Positions 1-4,753 of a stretch of 11,192 nucleotides of DNA are shown here, in pieces (within the stretch, counting starts at the first letter, position 1; each line of letters opens with the position of its first letter). A program made the translations under genes and the position numbers. Origin of the DNA: a bacterium (GTDB lineage Bacteria > CG03); NCBI GenBank assembly GCA_013791675.1, contig VMTI01000011.1:1-11192 (forward strand), read 5' to 3'. The notes under the pieces were generated by a model that did not search any database, was not told where the DNA came from, and saw nothing but the letters and a program-made list of their open reading frames with translations.

Positions 1-537
1 GACCCGCTCGCTTCGCCGGATTTCGAGCCGGGGCCGCCGAGCGAGTCCGCGGTGGAATTGGCGCGCGTTGTCGACCGCGGCTTGCGCGAATCAAAATGCA
101 TACAACTGGAAAAGCTTTGCATCAAGCCGAAGGAAAAAGTTTGGATTGTAAATGTTGACGTGCAGGTAATGAACCACGACGGCAACCTTTTTGACGCAGC
201 CTCGCTCGCTTCGATAGCCGCGCTCTTGAATGCGAAACTCCTGAAATACGACGCGGAGAACGGCAAGGTTTTGTGCGGGCAGCCCGACCAGCCGCTGCCG
301 ATAACGGACAAGCCCGTTGAAGTTACGGTGGCAAAAATTTACGGAAAGCTTTTGCTTGACACTACCGCGGAAGAGGAATCCGCGCTTGACGCGCGATTGA
401 CGATAGCAACCACAGGCTCCGGCCAGATATGCGCGATGCAGAAAGGCGGGAAAGGGTTCTTTACCGCGGAAGAAGTTTTGAAAGCGGTCGAGCTTGCGGT
501 CGGGAAGGGAAAAGAGTTGCGCGCGCTGTTGGGTTAA
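1..537 (+). CDS. rrp42: Exosome complex core subunit Rrp42 (5' partial)
   Basis: This is the C-terminal 178 residues of archaeal Rrp42, a non-catalytic RNase PH-fold subunit. With Rrp41 it forms the hexameric ring of the archaeal exosome, which degrades and tails RNA in the cytoplasm. The frame is open from base 1, so the N-terminal third lies outside the window. Visible family signatures are FEPGPP followed by ELARVVDRGLR near the start, then WIVNVDVQVMNHDGNLFDAA and an ATTGSGQICAMQKGG stretch before a final helix. Internal ATG or GTG codons, such as GTG at 52, are not the true start. The genes that follow (eL43, RpoP, prefoldin beta) are its usual archaeal partners in the predicted exosome superoperon, which supports Rrp42 over Rrp41. 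That Rrp42 lacks phosphorolytic residues is known for the family and was not tested here. Confidence 0.95.
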   Translation, partial: DPLASPDFEPGPPSESAVELARVVDRGLRESKCIQLEKLCIKPKEKVWIVNVDVQVMNHDGNLFDAASLASIAALLNAKLLKYDAENGKVLCGQPDQPLPITDKPVEVTVAKIYGKLLLDTTAEEESALDARLTIATTGSGQICAMQKGGKGFFTAEEVLKAVELAVGKGKELRALLG

Positions 538-540
538 GGA

Positions 541-546
541 TTTAAA
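541..546 (+). promoter_or_regulatory. TATA-like box for the 65-aa gene
   Basis: TTTAAA lies four bases after the Rrp42 stop. With the usual archaeal spacing, transcription would start near 570, giving a leader of about 13 bases that just contains the GGTGG site. The gene may therefore be transcribed independently of Rrp42. This is inferred from position only. Confidence 0.4.
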
Positions 547-573
547 GATAAAAATTAATTGATTTATTAAAAA

Positions 574-578
574 GGTGG
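574..578 (+). promoter_or_regulatory. Shine-Dalgarno-like GGTGG site
   Basis: GGTGG lies in an A-rich context four bases before ATG 583. It fixes the start of the 65-aa gene and closely resembles the site before the 56-aa gene on the minus strand (2475-2479). Confidence 0.5.
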
Positions 579-582
579 AAAA

Positions 583-780
583 ATGGTTGAAAGAATGGAT
601 GGGAAAAAAATTATATATGCGATAACGGAAAGAGGCAGAAAAAAATATAAAGAAATAGAGAAAAATCCTGAAAGATTTGGTACAACAGCGGAAGTGTTAA
701 AAAAAGCTGATGATTTAATATATAATATGTTCGTCGTTCCAGAAGCAGCCCGACAGATGCGGGAAATGATGAGGACATGA
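583..780 (+). CDS. Small AT-rich protein with winged-helix-like fragment, unknown
   Basis: This 65-residue protein is not recognised. Residues 6-23 (GKKIIYAITERGRKKYKE) resemble the last strands and C-terminal helix of archaeal winged-helix domains, which typically read 'ITERG..Y'. The recognition helix is absent, so it is a fragment or a stand-alone mini-protein. The rest is predicted helical and charged, ending in an Arg/Met-rich tail. Its codons are strongly A-rich (AAA, ATA, GAA), unlike the GC-richer neighbours Rrp42 and eL43. It has its own TATA-like box and GGTGG site and interrupts a conserved operon. Its stop overlaps an ATG (ATGA at 777-780), but the 11-codon frame after that ATG looks spurious. 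A function cannot be assigned; DNA binding is only a weak inference. Confidence 0.65.
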   Translation: MVERMDGKKIIYAITERGRKKYKEIEKNPERFGTTAEVLKKADDLIYNMFVVPEAARQMREMMRT

Positions 781-817
781 TTCAGCTTTCACAAACGGCA
801 AAACCATCGTAACTGAC

Positions 818-831
818 TTTTTTATTTTTTT
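818..831 (+). terminator. T-rich terminator after the 65-aa gene
   Basis: A run of 13 T broken by one A starts 38 bases after the stop at 780. Archaeal transcription commonly ends at oligo-T tracts without a hairpin. This would separate the 65-aa unit from eL43. Confidence 0.45.
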
Positions 832-918
832 GGTAATATGGTTTTCCGATTCGGAGCAATACAAAACAAAAATCAGAACTGCCGAAAACGCGAAAAAATA
901 ATAGAATGATAAAAAATC

Positions 919-923
919 GTGAT
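919..923 (+). promoter_or_regulatory. GTGAT Shine-Dalgarno of eL43
   Basis: GTGAT lies four bases before ATG 928 and matches the GGTGATC part of the archaeal anti-SD complement. The GTG at 919 is in frame with eL43 and could be miscalled as the start. The same arrangement recurs at eL34, eL14, aIF2 gamma, prefoldin beta and the 142-aa gene. Confidence 0.7.
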
Positions 924-927
924 AATC

Positions 928-1188
928 ATGAAAACGAAAAAAGTCGGCTCTGCGGGAAGGTTCGGCGCGCGCTACGGCACAAAGACGAAGAAAGTCGTGA
1001 CGCAGATAGAAAAACTGCAGAAACGGAAGCACAAATGCCCCGAATGCGAGCGCAGCGCTTTAAAACGCGCGGCTTCCGGAATCTGGAACTGCGGCAAGTG
1101 CGGATTGCAGATAGGGGGCGGCGCCTACCTGCCGGAATCGGTCGCTACGAAAGTGATTGTGGAAAGCCTCAAGAAGAAAGAAAAATAA
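928..1188 (+). CDS. rpl37ae: Ribosomal protein eL43 (L37Ae)
   Basis: This 86-residue large-subunit ribosomal protein has a C4 zinc ribbon that binds 23S rRNA. The N-terminus is basic with KVGSAGRFGARYG, the classic eL43 opening. The zinc ligands are C37 and C40 (CPEC) and C55 and C58 (CGKC), followed by GGGAYLPES and a basic helix. Length is normal for the family (about 85-95). ATG 928 is chosen over the in-frame GTG 919 because GTGAT at 919-923 forms the ribosome binding site and the homologue opening begins there. In many archaea this gene directly follows Rrp42 and precedes RpoP. Here the order is kept, but a foreign-looking 65-aa gene separates it from Rrp42. It may therefore have its own promoter in 832-918, where I see only weak A/T-rich candidates. 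Confidence 0.95.
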   Translation: MKTKKVGSAGRFGARYGTKTKKVVTQIEKLQKRKHKCPECERSALKRAASGIWNCGKCGLQIGGGAYLPESVATKVIVESLKKKEK

Positions 1189-1315
1189 AAATCAGGCGAT
1201 TTTTCCGTATATGATATTATTTTTCGCATCAAACATAATTCAAAATTAAAAACAGAACGCGCGAAAACGCTGAAAAACGCGGTTAACTTTGCTGAATTCA
1301 AGACTTAATAAAAAC

Positions 1316-1320
1316 GGTGA
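1316..1320 (+). promoter_or_regulatory. GGTGA Shine-Dalgarno of RpoP
   Basis: GGTGA lies six bases before ATG 1327 and sets the start of the 44-residue RpoP gene. Confidence 0.65.
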
Positions 1321-1326
1321 ATCAAA

Positions 1327-1461
1327 ATGTTCAAATGCCTGAACTGCCAGAAAAGCATAAAAGACGAGACCCTGAAGGAAAAAATAAGGTGCCCGTTCTG
1401 CGGCTACCGCGTCATGATAAGGGAGCGCGCGAAAACGGTTGTGAAGGTAAAGGCGAGATGA
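1327..1461 (+). CDS. rpoP: DNA-directed RNA polymerase subunit P (Rpo12)
   Basis: This 44-residue subunit of archaeal RNA polymerase is homologous to eukaryotic Rpb12 and helps assemble the Rpo3/Rpo10/Rpo11 platform. It opens MFKCLNCQKSI and carries one zinc ribbon: C4 and C7 (CLNC), then C22 and C25 (CPFCGYRV). The end is basic (RERAKTVVKVKAR). Length fits the family, which is usually 44-50. A GGTGA site precedes the ATG. The stop TGA at 1459-1461 sits inside ATGATTTTCATG, so the ribosome that ends here is placed at the prefoldin beta start. Position after eL43 and before prefoldin beta is the typical archaeal order. Because the gene is so short and overlaps a longer unrelated reading frame, automated annotation may miss it. 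Confidence 0.93.
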   Translation: MFKCLNCQKSIKDETLKEKIRCPFCGYRVMIRERAKTVVKVKAR

Positions 1462-1466
1462 TTTTC

Positions 1467-1868
1467 ATGCCCGAACAAATACAGCTTCCTCCGCAGGCGC
1501 AGCAGATTCTGATGCAGATGCAGACTTTCCAGCAGCAGCTCCAGTCCGTTTTGCTGCAGAAGGAGACCATGCAGATACAGAAGATAGAGCTGGAGAGCGC
1601 GAAAACGGAGCTTGAAAAAGCGGACGAGAAGGAGGAGGTGTACAAAGTAGTGGGCCCGCTTCTTGTGAAAGGCAAAAAATCCGAATTGAAAAAGGAGGTT
1701 GAGGAGAAGCTGGAAACGATTGAGCTGCGCGCAAAGAGCGTTGAAAAGCAGGAGGAGAAGCTGAAGGAAAAACTGAAGGAGAGCCAGCAGAAGATTCAGG
1801 ATATTTTCAAAGGGTTTGCGCCGCCCCATGAAGAGGATGTTTCAGAGGGAATGGGCAGGAGTGAGTAG
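1467..1868 (+). CDS. pfdB: Prefoldin subunit beta
   Basis: This protein of about 133 residues is the beta subunit of prefoldin, the alpha2-beta4 'jellyfish' holdase that passes unfolded proteins to the thermosome. The sequence shows an N-terminal coiled coil rich in Gln/Leu/Met (PPQAQQILMQMQTFQQQL), a central hairpin region with EVYKVVGPLLVKGKK, typical of the family, and a C-terminal coiled coil of alternating Lys and Glu. A short tail with FAPPHEED makes it slightly longer than the usual 115-125. Two starts compete. ATG 1458 overlaps the RpoP stop as ATGA. ATG 1467 is preceded by ATGAT plus four bases, matching the TGAT-N4-ATG spacing used at other genes in this window, and I prefer it. The gene is co-transcribed with RpoP. 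Confidence 0.93.
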   Translation: MPEQIQLPPQAQQILMQMQTFQQQLQSVLLQKETMQIQKIELESAKTELEKADEKEEVYKVVGPLLVKGKKSELKKEVEEKLETIELRAKSVEKQEEKLKEKLKESQQKIQDIFKGFAPPHEEDVSEGMGRSE

Positions 1869-1881
1869 AAAAAAATAAAAT
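1869..1881 (-). terminator. Oligo-T terminator for the minus-strand four-gene unit
   Basis: The plus strand reads A7-T-A4-T just after the prefoldin stop. On the minus strand this is a T-rich tract 22 bases after the stop of the 125-aa gene, a plausible archaeal terminator between convergent units. Confidence 0.45.
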
Positions 1882-1902
1882 CGACGCGGTCTCAAATTTA
1901 CT

Positions 1903-2280
1903 TCATCTGTAACTCATGTTATCGTCTTTTTCTGTTCCCACTTTATTAAGTTTTAATATCAAACCTTTATAAAAATATTTCGTATCGCTTCTGAATTTTT
2001 CCGGAATGTTGCCTAATCCGCTGTAAATAGTTTTAATTTCATTGACATTCAACAGGATTTCTTTGCCTTTCTGTTTTCTAGAATGAATTGCTACTTCAAA
2101 AGCGGCAGCCGCCCTCAAATACCGTATATCCTCCTCAAACTTCACATCAAGCGTGGCAGCCAATAATTTTTTCTCAACATCGGAATCGAATCCTACAAAA
2201 AATTTGTTGTAGTAAGAATTCATCTCCCGAATTATCCCGTCATCGGTTTTCGGCTGTTTTCTGGCGGCTTTTCGCGGCAT
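1903..2280 (-). CDS. Hypothetical 125-aa basic helical protein
   Basis: This protein is not recognised. The N-terminus is very basic (MPRKAARKQPK), followed by a mostly helical body containing an Ala-rich run (residues 56-61) and a lysine-rich end (KGLILKLNKVGTEKDD). No Cys cluster, membrane segment or signal peptide is visible. Codons are AT-rich, like those of the 142-aa and 56-aa neighbours. It is the last gene of a minus-strand run of four; ATG 2280 is 17 bases after the stop of the 56-aa gene, preceded by a weak GGCGAG. An oligo-T tract follows its stop. A nucleic-acid-associated role is conceivable from the basic tail, but nothing in the sequence demonstrates it. Confidence 0.7.
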   Translation of the reverse strand: MPRKAARKQPKTDDGIIREMNSYYNKFFVGFDSDVEKKLLAATLDVKFEEDIRYLRAAAAFEVAIHSRKQKGKEILLNVNEIKTIYSGLGNIPEKFRSDTKYFYKGLILKLNKVGTEKDDNMSYR

Positions 2281-2297
2281 ATGTCTCGCCTGTTATT

Positions 2298-2468
2298 TTA
2301 CATCCTTCTTTTAATTCCAAGAAGAGTTTTTAATGTGTCGTGCGGGTTATTTCTAAGCTCTTCGTTTTCAAAGAAATTTTTATCGCTGTTAAGCGTTCTT
2401 GCCCAATTATATGCATTATGTCCATTCAGATTATCTATTTGCTCGGCAGCGTATATTGGTTTTTTCAT
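2298..2468 (-). CDS. Hypothetical 56-aa protein
   Basis: This short gene opens MKKPIYAAEQIDNLNGHNAY, is Asn-rich in the middle and ends basic (TLKTLLGIKRRM). Support comes from a clear GGTGG site six bases before ATG 2468, AT-rich codons like its neighbours, and tight packing: 35 bases after the stop of the 58-aa gene and 17 bases before the 125-aa start. No domain, cysteine motif or membrane helix is seen. It resembles the small charged proteins common in mobile or accessory archaeal DNA, but I cannot name a family. The overlapping plus-strand frames carry no ribosome binding site and read as Leu/Ser/Phe-rich shadow. Confidence 0.6.
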   Translation of the reverse strand: MKKPIYAAEQIDNLNGHNAYNWARTLNSDKNFFENEELRNNPHDTLKTLLGIKRRM

Positions 2469-2474
2469 ATTTTA

Positions 2475-2479
2475 CCACC
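2475..2479 (-). promoter_or_regulatory. GGTGG Shine-Dalgarno-like site of the 56-aa gene
   Basis: On the minus strand, GGTGG in an A-run lies six bases before ATG 2468. It is nearly the same leader as that of the 65-aa gene at 574-578. Confidence 0.5.
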
Positions 2480-2503
2480 TTTTTTATTATTCTTGAATCT
2501 TTT

Positions 2504-2680
2504 TCATTTCGCCCTTTTCGCCTTCCACGCCAGCCTCGTGAAAGTCGGGCAGGTTCCAGCCTTCGGCCAGAAGCACTGCGCCCCGAGGCACTCGCGCATC
2601 TCGTTGTAGAGGTAGCAGGTTTTCACGCGGTTGCCCACGCGGATTACGGTCGGCCTCCTCGGGGTTATTTTGCGGAACAT
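2504..2680 (-). CDS. Small basic four-cysteine protein, unknown
   Basis: This 58-residue gene is not recognised. It opens MFRKITPRRPTVIRVGNRVK and has four cysteines, C22, C31, C36 and C44 (spacings C-X8-C-X4-C-X7-C), between basic ends; the C-terminus is WKAKRAK. The pattern could bind zinc or form disulfides; the high Arg/Lys content favours a nucleic-acid or ribosome-associated zinc protein, which is inference. GAGGTG lies five bases before ATG 2680 and overlaps the stop of the 142-aa gene, so the two are translationally linked. Its GC-rich codons (GTG, CTC, CGC, AAG) match the conserved core genes, unlike its AT-rich operon neighbours. It may be the native member of this region. The alternative overlapping frame (2487-2693) lacks this cysteine pattern and a binding site. 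Confidence 0.75.
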   Translation of the reverse strand: MFRKITPRRPTVIRVGNRVKTCYLYNEMRECLGAQCFWPKAGTCPTFTRLAWKAKRAK

Positions 2681-2685
2681 GATTG

Positions 2686-2691
2686 CACCTC
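2686..2691 (-). promoter_or_regulatory. GAGGTG Shine-Dalgarno overlapping an upstream stop
   Basis: On the minus strand, GAGGTG sits five bases before ATG 2680. Its first two bases are part of the TGA stop of the 142-aa gene (2690-2692). This decides the start of the four-Cys protein and suggests coupled translation. Confidence 0.7.
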
Positions 2692-3118
2692 ATATTTTTT
2701 CATCAATATTTTCCAAAAGCTGCATTGTTATTACATAGTTTTCATCAACAATCTGTTTCTTTGATACTCTCGGTCTTATTTCAGCTCCGATATCGCTTCC
2801 TTGAGGGTTGCCATAAAAAACCCATCTTTTTTCCATATCTCCCAAATAGTTTTCTACGCTCCTGTTTGTTTTTTCTGCTTCTTCTCTCATTTCTGGAGGA
2901 AATTCGTCAGACAGTTGCCTCATTTTTTTAAGCATATGCTTCTTACCAATAATTTCAATCTTGTCTTCTTCGTACTCTAAAATATTCTTTTTTATTTCGG
3001 GTGATAAAGACGAGCCCATTATTTCCTTCAAATAAGATGAATGTGCCTTCAGCGCATCTTCATAATCCGCCTGCACTTCCTGCATTATTCTTGAAAACTG
3101 TATTAAGTCTTCCAACAT
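2690..3118 (-). CDS. Hypothetical 142-aa helical protein
   Basis: This protein is not recognised. It is predicted to be almost all helix and charged: a helical start (MLEDLIQFSRIMQEVQ), Lys/Glu-rich middle helices, then NPQGSDIGAEIRPRVSKK and a final helix (NYVITMQLLENIDEKI). No Cys, signal peptide or membrane segment is seen. ATG 3118 is taken because GTGAT at 3123-3127 lies four bases before it; the GTG at 3127 is in frame and could be miscalled as start. A palindromic TATA-like box at 3158-3165 predicts a leader of about 17 bases. It is the first gene of the minus-strand unit 142-58-56-125 aa. AT-rich codon use contrasts with the upstream eL14. Function cannot be assigned. Confidence 0.75.
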   Translation of the reverse strand: MLEDLIQFSRIMQEVQADYEDALKAHSSYLKEIMGSSLSPEIKKNILEYEEDKIEIIGKKHMLKKMRQLSDEFPPEMREEAEKTNRSVENYLGDMEKRWVFYGNPQGSDIGAEIRPRVSKKQIVDENYVITMQLLENIDEKI

Positions 3119-3157
3119 AATAATCACATTACAGTAACAATTAATTGGCAGAACTTC

Positions 3158-3165
3158 TATATATA
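3158..3165 (-). promoter_or_regulatory. TATA box of the four-gene minus-strand unit
   Basis: TATATATA inside the palindrome CTATATATAG lies 40-47 bases upstream of ATG 3118. Just upstream of it, GTTAA (3166-3170) and TTAAC (3177-3181) form a short inverted repeat that could be part of a BRE or operator. The 3182-3302 stretch before it shows no supported gene. Confidence 0.55.
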
Positions 3166-3302
3166 GTTAACGGTTTTTAACAATCAGAAAGTGATGACAG
3201 AATCAGCGATTTGCGAACCCGACATTATGGGTTGCATTCAGAAAGAAACGGCAGAAACGCAGAACGCATCGCAACATTTTTTTATCGGGTTTTCAATCGG
3301 CA

Positions 3303-3620
3303 TTATTTTTTGTCCTGCTTCTTTTTTTCCTTGACTGCGCCGCTTGCCTTTACCGGTTTTTCCGTTTTGGCTGCCTTTTCCGCTTTCCTTTTTTCCGGCA
3401 GCTTGATGCCGTATTTCTCTGCGAGCTGCTGCTTCGCATCTTTTTTGGAATCAATCTTGTCCGCGAGCGGCTCAAGATGCGCCACGTTTGTCTTGCGCTT
3501 GCGCACTTGCGGACCCTCAACCATGACATAGTTCGCGTCTATCACTTCCAAAACAGCGCAGTGGTTCCCCGCCTCCCGCCCCGCTATTTTCACGCAAACC
3601 CGCCCCGGTTCGAATATCAT
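3303..3620 (-). CDS. rpl14e: Ribosomal protein eL14 (L14e)
   Basis: This 105-residue large-subunit protein has an SH3-like KOW fold. The sequence opens MIFEPGRVCVKIAGREAGNHC, then VLEVIDANYVMVEGPQVRKRKTNVAHLEPL, a clear match to archaeal L14e. After residue 70 comes a long Lys/Ala/Glu tail ending KEKKKQDKK, which makes it longer than the usual 75-95 residue archaeal protein. ATG 3620 is chosen because GTGAT at 3625-3629 lies four bases upstream; the in-frame GTG 3629 belongs to that site. It begins 36 bases after the eL34 stop and is probably co-transcribed with it. In several archaea these two genes flank cytidylate kinase; here they are adjacent. Its TAA overlaps an ATG that starts only a 21-codon frame. 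Confidence 0.92.
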   Translation of the reverse strand: MIFEPGRVCVKIAGREAGNHCAVLEVIDANYVMVEGPQVRKRKTNVAHLEPLADKIDSKKDAKQQLAEKYGIKLPEKRKAEKAAKTEKPVKASGAVKEKKKQDKK

Positions 3621-3656
3621 ATTAATCACGATTTTTTAAACGCATTCTTCGCTCTT

Positions 3657-3914
3657 TTACATCCCTCTCACTTCCGCTTTTACCCGTTCGCGCATGCAGC
3701 GGCTGCACAGGTGCGGCAGCGGCCTTTCCGGGCGTTTCTGCGTTTTCGAGAGCTTTGCCGCGCCGGCCGGCCTCAGCCTCTTTCTTACCATTTTCGCGCC
3801 GCATTTTCCGCACTGCATATAGTTCGGATTCTTCCTCCTGAAGCGCATTACCGTGCCGGACGGGGCGCGAACCCTTGTCTTCTTCATGCTTGCTGAACGA
3901 AGTTGTCTTCTCAT
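3657..3914 (-). CDS. rpl34e: Ribosomal protein eL34 (L34e)
   Basis: This 85-residue zinc-binding protein belongs to the large ribosomal subunit. Recognisable blocks are VRAPSGTVMRFRRKNPNYMQ, zinc ligands C35 and C38 (CGKC), the RLRPAG...LSKTQKRPERP segment diagnostic of L34e, and C70 and C73 (CSRC) before a basic C-terminal helix. Length fits the family. ATG 3914 is preferred over the in-frame GTG 3923 because GTGAT (3919-3923) plus four bases precedes it. A TATA-like TTTATC at 3947-3952 predicts a leader of only about nine bases, so the binding site would sit at the very 5' end of the mRNA. It is the first gene of the eL34-eL14 pair and divergent from the HELFH gene. Confidence 0.93.
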   Translation of the reverse strand: MRRQLRSASMKKTRVRAPSGTVMRFRRKNPNYMQCGKCGAKMVRKRLRPAGAAKLSKTQKRPERPLPHLCSRCMRERVKAEVRGM

Positions 3915-3946
3915 AATTATCACAATTAATGTTGTTTGCCGTTTCA

Positions 3947-3952
3947 GATAAA
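3947..3952 (-). promoter_or_regulatory. TATA-like box of eL34
   Basis: On the minus strand, TTTATC lies about 35 bases before ATG 3914. The nearby CGCTTATATGC at 3963-3973 could also serve the minus strand, so the exact element is uncertain. Confidence 0.35.
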
Positions 3953-3965
3953 TGCCTTTTAACGC

Positions 3966-3971
3966 TTATAT
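3966..3971 (+). promoter_or_regulatory. TATA box of the HELFH gene (leaderless)
   Basis: TTATAT is centred 27 bases before ATG 3996, the spacing expected when transcription starts at or next to the start codon. No good ribosome binding site is needed or seen. Confidence 0.5.
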
Positions 3972-3995
3972 GCTTTTCGCAGGGATAAATATGAT

Positions 3996-4316
3996 ATGAC
4001 ATGTGAAATAGAAGCATATGAAACAGAATTCAAAAAACAGCTTGAAATATTTGGATTGTCCGATAAAGATATCAAATTATGTTTTACATATATAAGGAAT
4101 GTGAACGGGCGCAGAACTTTAGAAGCTGCAAATCCTATTGGAAAAAAAGAAATATGGATAGATAAAACATATGGAGAACCAGAATTAAAAAAGTTTAAAC
4201 AATATGTAAGACACGAATTGTTTCATAAAAAGCGGGAATTATGCAATAAAAGAAGATTTTATGATGAATTTTTAGCTGGATTAGCCGAATATTTTGATTT
4301 CATTGCAAAGCTATAG
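3996..4316 (+). CDS. Miniature HExxH metallopeptidase-like protein
   Basis: This 106-residue AT-rich gene matches no family I can name. The notable feature is VRHELFH at residues 71-77: H73-E74-L-F-H77 fits the HExxH zinc-binding and catalytic signature. Fourteen residues on, YDEFLAGLAEYF offers E91 (or E98) as the third ligand, as in gluzincin-type folds. The segment before the motif (ELKKFKQYVRHELFH) would be the active-site helix, and KKEIWIDKTY a preceding strand. No signal peptide or membrane segment is present, so a cytoplasmic enzyme, perhaps like the stand-alone proteases of toxin-antitoxin or phage loci, is possible. HExxH can occur by chance, so activity is unproven. A TATA box 27 bases upstream implies a leaderless transcript. 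The gene diverges from eL34 and converges with the PIN gene. Confidence 0.75.
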   Translation: MTCEIEAYETEFKKQLEIFGLSDKDIKLCFTYIRNVNGRRTLEAANPIGKKEIWIDKTYGEPELKKFKQYVRHELFHKKRELCNKRRFYDEFLAGLAEYFDFIAKL

Positions 4317-4317
4317 C

Positions 4318-4327
4318 TTTCTTTTTT
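4318..4327 (+). terminator. T-rich terminator after the HELFH gene
   Basis: A tract of nine T broken by one C begins two bases after the TAG stop, a plausible archaeal oligo-T terminator before the convergent PIN gene. Confidence 0.45.
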
Positions 4328-4334
4328 ACAACAT

Positions 4335-4718
4335 TCATTTAAAGATTCCCTCAAACGCGAAATATTTCTTCTGCTTGATGTAGCCGAAAACGCAGCCCGC
4401 GGCTTTCAGCCTTTTTAACAGTTCCCTATCCTGCGTAATAACGGCATATCCGCTTTTTCCGAGCTCGAGCAATCCGAAGTCCGCGTTTGCCGTTTTCGTT
4501 TTCAGTATTTTTATGCTCCCGTCTTTTTCACGCTTTATTAGAATATCCAGCCCGAGAGCCGCGGCTTTTGCGTCGCGTGATTCCCCCTTGCTTATTTTTT
4601 CCAACTCGCGCATTACGGAATCTGTCGCGCAGATTTCGTTTCCCCTCAGCCGCGAAAAAATATCCAGCCTGAAACGGGACGAATAAATAAAGATGTTCGT
4701 GTCAATCGCGATTTTCAT
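4335..4718 (-). CDS. PIN-domain protein, Fcf1-like (COG1412 type)
   Basis: This 127-residue single PIN domain is a putative metal-dependent RNase fold. It opens MKIAIDTNIFIYS, placing the first catalytic acid at D6; further PIN acids are E38 (VMRELEKI), D80 (NADFGLLELG) and D97 (VITQDRELL), so all four usual positions are filled. Start ATG 4718 is chosen because the conserved first strand begins there; the in-frame extension to 4838 overlaps the end of aIF2 gamma and lacks homology. Archaeal Fcf1/Utp24-like PIN genes commonly follow aIF2 gamma, suggesting an rRNA-processing or ribosome-linked role. A VapC-type toxin is less likely because no antitoxin gene adjoins it. It starts 35 bases after the aIF2 gamma stop and is likely co-transcribed with it. 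Confidence 0.87.
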   Translation of the reverse strand: MKIAIDTNIFIYSSRFRLDIFSRLRGNEICATDSVMRELEKISKGESRDAKAAALGLDILIKREKDGSIKILKTKTANADFGLLELGKSGYAVITQDRELLKRLKAAGCVFGYIKQKKYFAFEGIFK

Positions 4719-4753
4719 AGGATTCGTTAGGAACGAAAGTATAAAAATAAATC

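Noticed and set aside
777..812. 11-codon frame overlapping the 65-aa stop as ATGA
   Set aside because: Too short to support and followed directly by the T-rich tract.
1404..1829. Long minus-strand frames across prefoldin beta
   Set aside because: Leu/Phe-rich shadow of the coiled-coil codons; prefoldin beta and RpoP explain the region.
2487..2693. 68-codon minus-strand frame overlapping the four-Cys gene
   Set aside because: It starts inside the SD/stop junction, has no ribosome binding site, and competes with the 58-aa frame, which has GAGGTG at the right distance.
3191..3197. GTGATGA, a C-box-like element that could mark a C/D box sRNA
   Set aside because: No CTGA D box follows at a suitable distance on that strand and there is no terminal stem. 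A five-base AACCC/GGGTT hairpin at about 3217-3234 is not sufficient evidence for an RNA gene.
3238..3303. 21-codon minus-strand frame whose ATG overlaps the eL14 stop (TAATG)
   Set aside because: Too short, no SD, no recognisable features; overlap of TAA with ATG is common by chance.
3622..4017. 131-codon minus-strand frame
   Set aside because: It overlaps eL34 in another frame and runs through the divergent promoter region; no supporting signal.
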